Counted from the stretch's first letter, positions 45,171 through 54,767 are shown. The stretch: DNA of 64,000 nucleotides from Bacillus sp. 103mf (GCF_900116295.1 NZ_FPAF01000001.1:806001-870000), one strand, 5' to 3'. Notes: a model not told the origin generated them from the letters alone. Numbers and translations are program-made.

Positions 45171-45823
45171 TCATTTAACAAATAATGCTTTCCTTTTACA
45201 AGATAAAAAACATTTTCTGCAATATTTGTACCATGATCTGCTACTCGTTCAATATAACGTGCAATAAACGATAGCTGTGTGATTTGTCCAATCGCCTCTG
45301 GCTTATTTGGAATAGAAGAAATAAACTCACGAATTGCTTTCCCATACAGTTCATCGACTTCATCATCCATCTCAGCAATCTTTTTGGCATATGTTAAGTT
45401 TTCTTCTCTATAAGCTTGAATCACATTTTGTAACATATCTATTGCAATTTTAAACATGCTTTCAAGGTTTTGTAATGAGACTGGTACCTCTTTTTCTCCA
45501 AGACGAATTGTTGCCTTAGCGATATTTACCGCGTGATCTGCAATACGTTCCAAATCTGTTGCCGTTTTAATCGAAACAAAAATTCTTCGTAAATCACTAG
45601 CAACCGGCTGTTGTTTCGTAATCAACATTAATGCAAAATCATTAACTTCTTCTTCCAAATTATCCATACGGTAATCACCATCGATTACCTCAATCGCCTT
45701 CTCTACATCTCTTGTGCGCAACCCTTCCATTGCAACTTCAAGAGCTTGTTTTGCTAATTCACCTAGTTCAATAACCTTTTGCTGTAATGTTTGTAAGTCA
45801 TATTGAAATTGTTCGCGTACCAT
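45167..45823 (-). CDS. phoU: Phosphate transport regulator PhoU
   Basis: 218 aa, all helical, with two PhoU repeats. Metal-cluster motifs are DLERIADHAVNIAK (about residues 78-91) and YIERVADHGTNIAE (about 189-202). It tunes phosphate uptake through PstB and the PhoR kinase. Last gene of pstSCAB-phoU. The TAA stop is inside the TTTAT edge of a bcr1-like repeat. Confidence 0.95.
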   Translation of the reverse strand: MVREQFQYDLQTLQQKVIELGELAKQALEVAMEGLRTRDVEKAIEVIDGDYRMDNLEEEVNDFALMLITKQQPVASDLRRIFVSIKTATDLERIADHAVNIAKATIRLGEKEVPVSLQNLESMFKIAIDMLQNVIQAYREENLTYAKKIAEMDDEVDELYGKAIREFISSIPNKPEAIGQITQLSFIARYIERVADHGTNIAENVFYLVKGKHYLLNE

Positions 45824-45901
45824 GTTGCTTCCTCCTTCAGCTGTTACACATACACTCTCATATAAAATAAAAAGACAAATTGGTCTCCCAAGCAGATACT
45901 A

Positions 45902-46717
45902 TTAACCGAAGCGTCCTGTAATGTAATCTTCTGTTCGTCTATCTGTTGGAGTTGTAAATAATTTATTTGTATCCGTATATTCCACAACTTCTCCACTTAA
46001 GAAGAAAGCAGTTTTATCAGAAATACGAGCTGCTTGTTGCATATTATGCGTAACTATAACAATACTAAACTCTTTCTTTAACTCCTGAATTAACTCTTCC
46101 ACTTTTAATGTAGAAATTGGATCTAATGCTGATGTTGGTTCATCCATTAAAATGACATCTGGTTCAATTGCTAAGCAACGCGCAATACATAAACGTTGCT
46201 GCTGCCCACCGGATAATCCGTATGCATTATCATGTAATCTATCTTTCAATTCATCCCAAATCGCCGCACCGCGTAAACTTTTCTCAACAATTTCATCCAA
46301 CGTTTTCTTATCACGAATACCATGAATTTTCGGACCATATACAACATTTTCATAGATTGATTTTGGGAATGGATTTGGCTTCTGAAATACCATTCCCACA
46401 TGCGTACGCAGTTCTTCAACAGGATAAGATTTATCAAAAATATTGCGATCGCGATACTCAATTACCCCTGTTGTCCGCACGATTGGTACTAGCTCAACCA
46501 TACGATTTAATGTTTTTAAATACGTAGATTTTCCGCATCCACTTGGTCCAATAATCGCCGTCACTTCATTTTCATGAATGCTTAAATTAATATCTTTTAA
46601 TGCATGGTCTTCCCCATACCATAAGTTTAAATTTTTCGTATCAAATACAACTTTTTTTGTTTGAGGTTCTGCCTTCTCTTCATTTTTCACCTGAACTTTT
46701 AATACTGTAGATACCAT
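45902..46717 (-). CDS. pstB: Phosphate ABC transporter ATPase PstB
   Basis: 271 aa. ATPase of the high-affinity phosphate importer. Walker [10 protein letters not shown] is at about residues 57-65. The ABC signature [16 protein letters not shown] and Walker [14 protein letters not shown] follow. About 20 extra residues precede the conserved [11 protein letters not shown] start. Only one PstB is encoded here, whereas B. subtilis has two. Confidence 0.96.
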   Translation of the reverse strand: MVSTVLKVQVKNEEKAEPQTKKVVFDTKNLNLWYGEDHALKDINLSIHENEVTAIIGPSGCGKSTYLKTLNRMVELVPIVRTTGVIEYRDRNIFDKSYPVEELRTHVGMVFQKPNPFPKSIYENVVYGPKIHGIRDKKTLDEIVEKSLRGAAIWDELKDRLHDNAYGLSGGQQQRLCIARCLAIEPDVILMDEPTSALDPISTLKVEELIQELKKEFSIVIVTHNMQQAARISDKTAFFLSGEVVEYTDTNKLFTTPTDRRTEDYITGRFG

Positions 46718-46746
46718 TTTGAAGATCCCCTTTCATCCATTCCTTC

Positions 46747-47613
46747 TTACTTACGATTTCTCAGCCATATTGCAAAAATATTGATAAGAAATAACAGCAC
46801 TAATAACACAATAATTCCAGCTGCTGCTACGTGTTGAAATTCCTCTTGCGGCCTATTCATCCAATTAAAGATTTGAATTGGTAAAACTGTAAATCTATCC
46901 ATTACATCAAGCGGTACATAGTTTGCAAAAGCAAGTGCCCCAATGACAAGTAACGGGGCCGCTTCTCCAATCGCTCGTGATAACGCTAAAATACAACCTG
47001 TTAAAATCCCTGGCATTGCCGCTCTAATCACAACATGATACATCGTTTGCCACTTCGTTGCTCCTACTCCATAAGAAGCTTCTAGCAACGAATTTGGTAC
47101 AGAGCGAAGCGCTTCTTGCGCTGCAACAACAACCGTTGGCAAGACGAGAAGACTCATCGTTAATGCGGCTGCCAATATGCTTTCTCCTAACTGTAAGCCA
47201 TATACAAACATTGTTAATCCTAATAATCCAAAAACAACTGATGGTACTCCTGCCAACGTTTGAATGTTGACCTCAATTATTTTTGTAAACAATGATTGTT
47301 TTGCATAGTATTCTAAATATAGGGCTGTTCCTACTCCAAATAAAAAAGAAGTAGGAGCGACAACACTCATAAATAAAATCGTTCCCGATAAAGCTGCTGC
47401 AATTCCAGCTTGCTCTGGATTTCGTGATGCAAAACGGATTAAAAAATCAAATGAAATATATGTTATTCCTTGCTGAAAAATTTGATACAGCAAAAAAATT
47501 AATATACAAAGTGAAAATAACATCGCTATGCGAAATACAGTTCTATATACACGATCTTTCCAAAACCGAGCAGGCATATGTTCTTCTATGTTTCGCTCGT
47601 TTAGCATTCGCAT
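46747..47613 (-). CDS. pstA: Phosphate ABC transporter permease PstA
   Basis: 288 aa from the ATG at 47613, 1 bp behind the pstC stop, with AAGGGGG nine bases upstream. Six hydrophobic segments. The EAA-type loop for contact with PstB is in EALRSVPNSLLEASYGVGATKWQT, split here as EALRSVPNSLLEASYG and VGATKWQ. Forms the membrane channel with PstC. Confidence 0.94.
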   Translation of the reverse strand: MRMLNERNIEEHMPARFWKDRVYRTVFRIAMLFSLCILIFLLYQIFQQGITYISFDFLIRFASRNPEQAGIAAALSGTILFMSVVAPTSFLFGVGTALYLEYYAKQSLFTKIIEVNIQTLAGVPSVVFGLLGLTMFVYGLQLGESILAAALTMSLLVLPTVVVAAQEALRSVPNSLLEASYGVGATKWQTMYHVVIRAAMPGILTGCILALSRAIGEAAPLLVIGALAFANYVPLDVMDRFTVLPIQIFNWMNRPQEEFQHVAAAGIIVLLVLLFLINIFAIWLRNRK

Positions 47614-47614
47614 A

Positions 47615-48565
47615 TTATGTCGCCCCCTTAAAACGACGCATAATACGCTGTGCAATCATATTCATAATCAACGTAAAAATAAATAGCGTCGCTCCGACAG
47701 CATACATGCTGTAATAGGGCATTGTTCCATAAGGGGCATCTCCTAAGCTAACTTGCACAATATATGCTGTTAGCGTCTGTATAGACTGTGTCGGATTTAA
47801 CGATAAACTCGGCGTCGATCCCCCCGCAATGACGACAATCATCGTTTCTCCAATCGCTCTTGAAGCAGCTAGCACAATTGCTGCTAAAACTCCAGTAAAA
47901 GCAGCTGGTAACACTATATGCTTTGTCGTTTCAAAACGAGTGGCGCCAATCGCAAAAGAAGCCTCCCGCACTTTATGAGGAACAGCACGCATCGCATCTT
48001 CACTAAGAGATGCAATCGTTGGAATCATCATAATGCCAATTACAATCCCCGGACTAAGCGCGTTAAAAAACTGTAAATTTGGGACGATGCGTTGCAAAAT
48101 AGGTGTAACAACTGTTAAAGCAAAAAAACCGTATACAATTGTCGGAATCCCTGCCAATAACTCTAATGCTGGTTTTAACACCTTCCTTGCCGTATTAGAC
48201 GCATATTCACTTAAAAACACTGCACAGCCTAATCCGATCGGAACTGCAACAATCATAGAGATAACAGTTACAAGCAACGTTCCATATATAAGTGGTAAAA
48301 TACCAAACTTAGGATTTTCAAAAAAAGGAAGCCATTCTTTTTCTGTAAAAAAGGAAACGATTGATACCCTTTCAAAAAACATAAATGTTTCATTTGCCAA
48401 AGTTATAATAATCCCCATCGTTGTAACAATAGAGATACTGGCGATTAGTCGTAACACAAAAGGAACCATTTGATTGATTCGCTGTGCTTTCTTTCGTTTG
48501 CCTGTATTTCTTTCAATCAAATGTTGAACAGAAATCGTAACATGACTCTTTTTATTACGAGCCAA
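47615..48565 (-). CDS. pstC: Phosphate ABC transporter permease PstC
   Basis: 316 aa, TTG start with AAGGGG nine bases upstream. Six hydrophobic segments after a basic N-terminal tail rich in Lys and Arg. The cytoplasmic loop AMRAVPHKVREASFAIGA is the PstB contact site. Pairs with PstA in the channel. Confidence 0.94.
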   Translation of the reverse strand: MARNKKSHVTISVQHLIERNTGKRKKAQRINQMVPFVLRLIASISIVTTMGIIITLANETFMFFERVSIVSFFTEKEWLPFFENPKFGILPLIYGTLLVTVISMIVAVPIGLGCAVFLSEYASNTARKVLKPALELLAGIPTIVYGFFALTVVTPILQRIVPNLQFFNALSPGIVIGIMMIPTIASLSEDAMRAVPHKVREASFAIGATRFETTKHIVLPAAFTGVLAAIVLAASRAIGETMIVVIAGGSTPSLSLNPTQSIQTLTAYIVQVSLGDAPYGTMPYYSMYAVGATLFIFTLIMNMIAQRIMRRFKGAT

Positions 48566-48592
48566 AGATGAAAACCCCTTTCCATCTTGACA

Positions 48593-49510
48593 TTATTTTT
48601 GCATTTCTGTTAACATTTGTAGCTGTTCATTATATTTATATTGCGGCAACTTCACATATCCAATCTCTTCTACAAGCTCTCCAGCATGCTTCATCATAAA
48701 AGAGACATAATTTGCAACACTGTTTTTCTCTCGAATAGAAGAGTTATTTACATATACATAAAGCGGCCGAGACAACGGCTTATATGCTCCGGATTGTATT
48801 GTTTCTTTCGCCGGAGAAATACCGTTAATTTTTACGGCCTTTACTTTATCATGATTCGCAGCATAATATGCATATCCAACAAATGCAATTGCGTGCTTAT
48901 TACTCATAACACCCCGTATTAAAACATTGTCATCTTCAGATAATGTAACTGTTCTTGTGATCTGCTTTTGTTGCAACACTACATTTTGAAAATAATCATA
49001 CGTACCAGAATCTACCCCTGGTGCGTAAAATTGTATCGTTTCATGCGGCCATTTCGGATGAATTTGCGACCATTTTTTCGTTGTTTCACTATCACTCCAT
49101 ACCGTTTGTAACTCTTCTATTGTAAGGTTATCTGCCCACGTATTCTCACGATTCACAATAAGTGTAAGACCGTCATAAGCAATTTGAAGCGGCGTATACG
49201 TAATATGATGCTTCTTAGCAAGCCGTTCTTCCTCTCTTTTCATTGGCCGAGAAGCATTTGTTATATCTACTTCTCCTTTTCCAAAACGATGAAATCCGCC
49301 TCCCGTTCCAGATATACCAATAGAAAGTTTCACATGAGGTTCTCGCTTCGTATACTCTTCTGCTACTGCTTCCATAATCGGAAAAATTGTAGAAGATCCA
49401 TCAATTTGTACTTCTCCTACAATACTAGCGGCGGAAACAGGTAACGTATGAACAGATAAACAAAACATTGCTATTATAAAAACCATGGTGTATGTTCTAT
49501 TACGTTTCAC
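48593..49510 (-). CDS. pstS: Phosphate-binding protein PstS without a lipobox
   Basis: 305 aa, GTG start with GGAGG nine bases upstream. Binds phosphate outside the cell for PstCAB. Residues 1-28 are a signal peptide (MKRNRT, hydrophobic core, LPVSAAS). The binding motifs IDGSSTIFP, SGTGGGFHRF and the later PGVDSGTYDYF are present. The one Cys in the signal (AMFCLSV) is not in a lipobox context, so the protein may be secreted rather than lipid-anchored as most Gram-positive PstS are. A 6-bp hairpin (CTCCTG/CAGGAG) stands in its leader. Confidence 0.93.
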   Translation of the reverse strand: MKRNRTYTMVFIIAMFCLSVHTLPVSAASIVGEVQIDGSSTIFPIMEAVAEEYTKREPHVKLSIGISGTGGGFHRFGKGEVDITNASRPMKREEERLAKKHHITYTPLQIAYDGLTLIVNRENTWADNLTIEELQTVWSDSETTKKWSQIHPKWPHETIQFYAPGVDSGTYDYFQNVVLQQKQITRTVTLSEDDNVLIRGVMSNKHAIAFVGYAYYAANHDKVKAVKINGISPAKETIQSGAYKPLSRPLYVYVNNSSIREKNSVANYVSFMMKHAGELVEEIGYVKLPQYKYNEQLQMLTEMQK

Positions 49511-49572
49511 GTAATATTTCCTCCTAGGAGCCTCCTGCTAACAGGAGTACATATATAAGAATAATGTTGAAC

Positions 49573-49611
49573 TATTAATGCGGTTTTAATAGTTTGTAAA
49601 AGTTTTGTAAA
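49573..49611 (-). promoter_or_regulatory. PhoP (PHO) box of the pst operon
   Basis: Minus strand hexamers TTTACA, TTTACA, TTAAAA and TTAATA are each separated by exactly 5 bp (11-bp period), matching the TT(A/T/C)ACA direct repeats bound by PhoP. They lie 60-100 bp upstream of pstS. A family A repeat begins within 2 bp of the distal hexamer. Confidence 0.75.
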
Positions 49612-49612
49612 T

Positions 49613-49813
49613 ATCTATAAATACGAATTCAAAAACCAACATAAAAGCTTTCTTTTTAAGTGGACGAGAGCATCTGGCCATGTATAGAAGCGGTCAGGGC
49701 CTTTTCTTACCACATGCAAAATTTAAAACAAAGGGAGAAAGCAAGTAGCGGTCATGTTTTGTTCTGCATAGCAGTGACTTTTATGTTGAAAAATTAAAAT
49801 GGATTCATATATA
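49613..49813 (+). repeat. Dispersed repeat family A, full-length copy next to the PHO box
   Basis: Left end TCTATAAATACGAATTCAAA, core GAGAGCATCTGGCCATGTAT, GGGCCTTTTCTTACCACATG, TTCTGCATAGCAGTGACTT, right end GGATTCATATATAC. It is not behind a gene of its own direction. Confidence 0.85.
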
Positions 49814-49916
49814 CATACAAATTAAAGAACCGGAATATAGACCCTTTTCTTTTTAGGCGGGCGAGAGTATCTCGTTATACATAGCAGCAATCAGGGCCTT
49901 TTCCTGCCATGTGTAA
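49806..49916 (+). repeat. Dispersed repeat family A, second tandem copy, partial
   Basis: It shares ATATATACATACAAATTAAA with the end of the preceding copy, then GGCGGGCGAGAGTATCTCG and TCAGGGCCTTTTCCTGCCAT. It stops where the right half should begin. The rest of the gap to 50030 is AT-rich without further features. Confidence 0.75.
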
Positions 49917-50029
49917 CGCTAAATACACTTATTTATAAACTATTCTCCATACCTCCTTTTATAAAATAAGTATTGTACATGAATTTTTTCTTAGGCTTGT
50001 ACACTTCTGTCATCACTATATGCAACATG

Positions 50030-50068
50030 TATAAAAAAAAGCACACTATCTTCACAGATAGTGTGCCA
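50030..50068 (-). terminator. Terminator of pbpA
   Basis: GCACACTATC / GATAGTGTGC stem with a 6-base loop and eight T residues on the minus strand. Confidence 0.9.
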
Positions 50069-50081
50069 ATCTTACATATTT

Positions 50082-52211
50082 TTATTCTTCTTCATTTGTT
50101 TTCTTCGTATCTTCTATTGGTCCAGTATTTCCGTTTACTTCTTGCTTTTTCAAATCGAAATATGCGTCCATAATTCGGCGTCCAATTTTTTTACTTACTG
50201 GATTTTGATCACTAGACAACCACGGAACAACAACAGAATAAGCAACTTCTGGATCAGATGCCGGTGCATAGCCAACAAGTGTTAAATTATATATGGATCT
50301 ATCACCTATCTGTGCTCTTACCTCTTTTGCATTTGGACCAGCATAAGCGGCCTGTGCGGTTCCCGTTTTTCCTGCCGGATCATATGTTGCACCAGCAAAA
50401 CCACCATTTGAATACCCTGTTCCATTTGGTGTTTGCATTACCATTTTAAAGCCCTCTTGAACACGGTTAATGTACTCATCTTTCATATCTATCCGATTTA
50501 AAACCGTTGGCTCCATCGAATCTACTACTTTTCCTAACTCTTCAGGTTTTGAAGTCGGTTTGCGAATTTCTTTTACAATCTGTGGTTTCATCCGATAACC
50601 ACCATTGGCAATCGTTGATACATATTGCGCCAATTGCAGCGGTGTATACGTGTCAAACTGCCCGATTGCTAAATCGAGTAGCTTACCAGGTTGTCCGACT
50701 GCGTTTCCTTTTACTCCTGCCATTTCATTTGGTAAATCTATTCCCGTTGGTACTCCAAGCCCAAATTGACTATAGTAATAACGCATTGTATCAAAGTCCT
50801 TTTGTTTAACACTTAATGTACCGTTTGGAACATAATCTACACCTGCGATTTTCATCGCTGTTTTAAACATATATACGTTGGAAGATTGTTGCAGGGCTGT
50901 TAAATCATTAATCGCCCCCATTGTTTTCCATGATTTTTTCCAATCTGTACTTTTAAACTTCATTGGTTCATCAACAATTACGTCTCCTGGCTTAATTGCT
51001 TCTGTTTGATATCCAGTTAACACAGTTGCACCTTTTACAGTCGAACCCATTTCATATGCACTCGTCATCGTACCAAGTGCATAGTCGTTGATAACTCTTT
51101 GTCCATTTTCTTCCCCAAACTGTTTACCAGCCATTGATAAAATTTCTCCGTTTTTCGGATTCATCATCACAACAAACGCACGGTCCATATACTCCGCTCC
51201 GCCTGAAGCTTTTGCTGCTTTCATTTCTTCTTCAATAATTTGCTCGACTTTCTTTTGCAGCTCCATATCAATGGTCAACGTTAAATTCTTTCCACTTTCT
51301 CCTTTAGAAAGATAGACAGTCTCAAGAATATTTCCCTTTTGATCCGTAATATTTTTCACTTGTGCTTTCGTGCCATGCAATACATCCTCGTATTGCTGCT
51401 CAATGTAACTTTTTCCGACGCGGTCATTGCGGTTATAATCACGAACTAAGTAATAGTCTTGATTCTCTTTTGGTAATCCTTGATCAGAAGTTGTTACGCC
51501 GCCAAGTACAGTGCGGAACATATCCCCATAAGCATAGTGACGGTCCCAATCAACTGTAGTGTCTACCCCTGGAAGCTTCGCTAAATTCTCACTAACTATA
51601 GCGTATTCTTCAGGCGTCACATCTTTTTTAATAATTTGCGGCGTCATCGCATAGCCGCCTTCCATCTTACTCTTAATTGCCAACACTTCTAAATCGTCAG
51701 CAGTTAATTCATTCAATTCTTCTTCTGTAATACGATCAAGCTGACGTTGTGCCAGTTGTTTATCATCAATTTTTTTCGCTTTCAAATCAGCATCATCTTG
51801 TTTCGTAATTTTTGCTTTTGCCCGGTCTTTATTTAACAGAATCCAAAAATCTTTTTTATCTCGCTCTGTTAATTTATCAGTCGGTACATCAAGCAGCTTT
51901 GCGAGTTGCTTGGCTGTTTCTAAACGTTCTTCAGGTTTTGACCCCTTTACTCTTGTGTACGTAATTGTTCGAAGTGGTGTATTATCCACCACCGCACGGT
52001 GATACCTATCAAAAATCTTCCCGCGCGGAACAGGGTTGCTTACCGTTAAGTTTTCCTTTCTGTTTACTTCATTTTTATAATCTTCACCATGGACAATCTG
52101 TACCATACCTAATCGAACAATTATTGATGAAAATAGTAAAAACACACAGAAAAACAACACGTTTAACCGAAGTGGAACGTGGGTTTTCTTTTTTTTCTTT
52201 TTCTTACTCAT
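50082..52211 (-). CDS. pbpA: Class B penicillin-binding protein (transpeptidase) PbpA
   Basis: 709 aa from the ATG at 52211 (AGGGGG upstream). A lysine-rich cytoplasmic tail precedes one membrane anchor (LNVLFFCVFLLFSSIIV). The dimerisation domain follows (PVPRGKIFDRYHRAVVD), then the transpeptidase domain with STVK, SSN and KTGTA active-site motifs. It crosslinks peptidoglycan during elongation. The C-terminus ends in an acidic tail. Position between the pst operon and the MFS permease matches B. subtilis. Confidence 0.93.
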   Translation of the reverse strand: MSKKKKKKKTHVPLRLNVLFFCVFLLFSSIIVRLGMVQIVHGEDYKNEVNRKENLTVSNPVPRGKIFDRYHRAVVDNTPLRTITYTRVKGSKPEERLETAKQLAKLLDVPTDKLTERDKKDFWILLNKDRAKAKITKQDDADLKAKKIDDKQLAQRQLDRITEEELNELTADDLEVLAIKSKMEGGYAMTPQIIKKDVTPEEYAIVSENLAKLPGVDTTVDWDRHYAYGDMFRTVLGGVTTSDQGLPKENQDYYLVRDYNRNDRVGKSYIEQQYEDVLHGTKAQVKNITDQKGNILETVYLSKGESGKNLTLTIDMELQKKVEQIIEEEMKAAKASGGAEYMDRAFVVMMNPKNGEILSMAGKQFGEENGQRVINDYALGTMTSAYEMGSTVKGATVLTGYQTEAIKPGDVIVDEPMKFKSTDWKKSWKTMGAINDLTALQQSSNVYMFKTAMKIAGVDYVPNGTLSVKQKDFDTMRYYYSQFGLGVPTGIDLPNEMAGVKGNAVGQPGKLLDLAIGQFDTYTPLQLAQYVSTIANGGYRMKPQIVKEIRKPTSKPEELGKVVDSMEPTVLNRIDMKDEYINRVQEGFKMVMQTPNGTGYSNGGFAGATYDPAGKTGTAQAAYAGPNAKEVRAQIGDRSIYNLTLVGYAPASDPEVAYSVVVPWLSSDQNPVSKKIGRRIMDAYFDLKKQEVNGNTGPIEDTKKTNEEE

Positions 52212-52319
52212 ACGAACCCCCTCTGCCAACAGCTATGTAAGCGGAAAGGGACACCTTCTTCAGGTGTCCTCGCTACTGTTATATACGTTTTATTATTTTA
52301 ACATAAAAGATCGCAGAAG

Positions 52320-53597
52320 TTAACCTTCTCCTTCTGTTGTATTTTGCGTCGTTTGTACAGCTGCAAGCCCCGCCTGGCATGCTTTTTCATCATCGTATTT
52401 GACATTTCGAATCGCAAAATAGATAAGTAAATGTCCAGCACCTAATATTAATAATAAAATAGGCAAGCTTTTTTCTGCCGGAAATAATGAAACAGCTAGT
52501 AAAAAACTTAAAACCGAACAGATTCTTCCTCCGTTTAGCCATAGTTCACGAACAACAATATACTCTACTCGCCGCTCCTTTGCTTGTTTGGCTCTTCCTA
52601 TTATATCATATGTCATTGAACCATATGGAACAAGAAGAATCGGATATGCTACGGCAATACAAGCTGCATAAATAAGTAATTTCGTATATGTGACATGAAA
52701 GACAACTAAAAATACAACTGCATATAAAATAATTCCACCGAGTAAAATGGCTTTTTTTCGCCATTCCTTTTTCAATACACGTGCTACTACATAATAGCAA
52801 ATGAAAGAAACAGCGGAATTTACAAGCCCATATTTCCCCAGCGCTAATTCGCTGCCAGAAGCCATATACACATATACAGAAATAACAAATATAAACGTAC
52901 CTTCTCTAAGTCCTTGAAAGAAATGAGCGAGTGTAATTCTTCCCCAGTTTTTATTATTTTCCCTTTCTTTCATTACTTCAACAAGTTCGTAACGCCCTTC
53001 ACATTCACGTTTTGTCAGAAAAAAACTGACAACTACGGCAATGGTAAATAAGGTTAAAGATAGGAAAAAAACAACTGTATATCCACTCCACTTTTCCATA
53101 CGTGAAATGATAAATCCGGATGCAATTGGACCAATCATGCCTGAAAATGAGGTAAGAAGTCCGAGAAATCCGTTAAAAAAATCACGTGTTTCTGGCTCTG
53201 TAATTTCAAATGTTAATAAATTAAATGCGAGCCAGTAGAATCCATATCCTATCCCAAGTAAACCACCGATAAGGAAAATATACTGGGAAGCATTCGTTCC
53301 TGTCAGTAAGACAACAATAAAAAAAGCAGCTAATGTTGTTACACCGATGCGGAGCAAAATCGTACGATCTACTCGTTTTGCAAGTTTTCCGGCAACAAGA
53401 AAAGTGAGCGGCTGTAAAACAACGCTTGCTAAATTATAAAAGCCAATATTCATAAAATCCTTCGTTTGTTTCCATAAATAAATATTAACAAACGTATTGG
53501 ACAACGAAATGGCCAACGTATATAACCCGCCAATTATGAGTAATAAAACTAAATCACGATTCACCTCAACATCGCCAACTAAATGTTTCCACTTCAT
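52320..53597 (-). CDS. yqgE: Major facilitator superfamily transporter (YqgE-like)
   Basis: 425 aa with 12 hydrophobic segments and a central cytoplasmic loop near residues 195-220. The first loop carries AGKLAKRVDRTILLRIG, a variant of the MFS motif A. AAAGGAG precedes the ATG. Substrate unknown. It precedes pbpA, as yqgE does in B. subtilis, and the 90-bp gap shows no clear terminator, so they may be co-transcribed. Confidence 0.82.
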   Translation of the reverse strand: MKWKHLVGDVEVNRDLVLLLIIGGLYTLAISLSNTFVNIYLWKQTKDFMNIGFYNLASVVLQPLTFLVAGKLAKRVDRTILLRIGVTTLAAFFIVVLLTGTNASQYIFLIGGLLGIGYGFYWLAFNLLTFEITEPETRDFFNGFLGLLTSFSGMIGPIASGFIISRMEKWSGYTVVFFLSLTLFTIAVVVSFFLTKRECEGRYELVEVMKERENNKNWGRITLAHFFQGLREGTFIFVISVYVYMASGSELALGKYGLVNSAVSFICYYVVARVLKKEWRKKAILLGGIILYAVVFLVVFHVTYTKLLIYAACIAVAYPILLVPYGSMTYDIIGRAKQAKERRVEYIVVRELWLNGGRICSVLSFLLAVSLFPAEKSLPILLLILGAGHLLIYFAIRNVKYDDEKACQAGLAAVQTTQNTTEGEG

Positions 53598-53660
53598 ATA
53601 AACTCTCCTTTACTTCATGTTCTAGTCTTCCAAAGAAGGTTACAATTATGTAAAGAAGAA

Positions 53661-53727
53661 AAGTGAAAAGTAAAACTTTCATTAGTTAGCACTTTTCTCA
53701 CTGATAGCCAGGTGAACGGATCGGTTC
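53661..53727 (+). repeat. Decayed bcr1-like remnant
   Basis: AAGTAAAACTTTCATTAGTTAG, CTCACTGATAGCCAGGTGAAC and GATCGGTTCTC follow the order of the left half of the full copy but with many changes (compare AAACTTCCATCAGTGG and GGTTAGTTGAACCAATCGG). The first listed string is split for length. Confidence 0.4.
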
Positions 53728-53743
53728 TCTATAGAAGAGAAAA

Positions 53744-53780
53744 CAAAAAAACTAGGAGAAGCATCTCCTAGTTTTTACAA
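53744..53780 (-). terminator. Terminator of sodA
   Basis: AAAAACTAGGAGA / TCTCCTAGTTTTT stem with a 4-base loop. Confidence 0.9.
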
Positions 53781-53786
53781 TTATCA

Positions 53787-54398
53787 TTATTTTGCGTCTT
53801 GGTAACGTTTTTCAATTGCGTTCCAATCTACAACGCTCCAGAAAGCATTGATGTAGTCAGGACGACGGTTTTGGTAGTGTAAGTAGTATGCATGCTCCCA
53901 AACGTCTAATCCTAAAACTGGCGTTTTGCCTTCCATTAATGGAGTATCTTGGTTTGGTGTGCTTGTTACTTCTAATTCACCATTGTTTACAACAAGCCAT
54001 GCCCAGCCAGAACCGAAGCGAGTTGCGCCTGCTTTTGCAAACTCTTCTTTAAATGCATCGAAGCTACCGAATTTCGCTTCAATTGCGCCTGCAAGTTCAC
54101 CTACTGGTTGTCCGCCGCCATTTGGAGAAAGGATTGTCCAGAATAAAGAGTGGTTTGCATGTCCACCACCGTTATTACGTACTGCTGTGCGAATTGCTTC
54201 TGGCACTTCGTTTAAGTTTGCAACTAACTCTTCAATGCTTTTTTCTGCTAATTCCGCATGTCCTTCTAATGCAGCATTTAAGTTTGTTACGTATGTGTTG
54301 TGATGTTTTGTATGATGGATGTTCATTGTTTCTTTGTCAAAATGAGGTTCTAACGCATCATACGCATAAGGTAAATTTGGTAATTCATGTTTCGCCAT
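53787..54398 (-). CDS. sodA: Superoxide dismutase (Mn)
   Basis: 203 aa. Converts superoxide to hydrogen peroxide and oxygen. Metal ligands: the first His in [12 protein letters not shown] (residues 26-37), the second in [11 protein letters not shown], and the Asp and His of DVWEHAYYL. Gln in the NGGGQP region and the length are typical of the manganese form. GGGAGG precedes the ATG. A single-gene unit. Confidence 0.96.
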   Translation of the reverse strand: MAKHELPNLPYAYDALEPHFDKETMNIHHTKHHNTYVTNLNAALEGHAELAEKSIEELVANLNEVPEAIRTAVRNNGGGHANHSLFWTILSPNGGGQPVGELAGAIEAKFGSFDAFKEEFAKAGATRFGSGWAWLVVNNGELEVTSTPNQDTPLMEGKTPVLGLDVWEHAYYLHYQNRRPDYINAFWSVVDWNAIEKRYQDAK

Positions 54399-54560
54399 TG
54401 TTATATTCCTCCCATTGTATGTATTGCCGATAATAACTTGGCATACAAATTCATTTTACCCTAATTACATAAGGGTGAAAACAAATTTAGCGTATTGCCT
54501 TGCTAACATTAAAGTAGCAAATTTCCCATTTCTTTTCAAACGAAATGCTCATACATTTCG

Positions 54561-54593
54561 TAAAAAAAGCTCCCTTCTATTAAGGAAGCTTAT
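54561..54593 (-). terminator. Terminator of the tRNA gene
   Basis: AAGCTTCCTT / AAGGGAGCTT stem followed by seven T residues on the minus strand, 30 bp behind the tRNA. A second inverted repeat (CGAAATG/CATTTCG) follows at 54541-54560. Confidence 0.75.
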
Positions 54594-54622
54594 CCGCTAT
54601 GTATCAATATGCGAAATGGATA

Positions 54623-54696
54623 TGGACCCTGTAGGACTCGAACCTACGACCGGACGGTTATGAGCCGTCTGCTCTAACCAGCTGAGCTAAGGGTCC
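54623..54696 (-). tRNA. tRNA with CAU anticodon (Ile2 type favoured, Met possible)
   Basis: 74 nt without encoded CCA. Acceptor GGACCCT/AGGGTCC, D arm GCTCAGCTGGTTAGAGC, anticodon stem-loop ACGGCTCATAACCGT, T arm GTAGGTTCGAGTCCTAC. All four stems close. By memory the body resembles the lysidine-modified tRNA-Ile(CAU) of Bacillus more than elongator tRNA-Met. A decayed copy lies next to it. Confidence 0.9.
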
Positions 54697-54702
54697 GCAA
54701 TA

Positions 54703-54767
54703 TATGAATAACTGCTACGACATCGCAGTTATAAACCATATACTCTAGCCAGTTAAACTACGATGGA
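54703..54767 (-). pseudogene. Decayed tRNA copy
   Basis: The minus strand aligns without gaps to positions 8-53 of the neighbouring tRNA with about 32 of 46 identities (TAG, CTGG, TAGAG, GG-T-ATAAC and GTCGTAG kept). The acceptor and T stems no longer pair. About half of the differences are C in the intact tRNA and T here. Confidence 0.6.

Noticed and set aside
47424-48473. Plus-strand frames opposite pstA and pstC (96 and 146 aa)
   Set aside because: Antisense to clear permease genes; composition is what reversed membrane-protein codons give.
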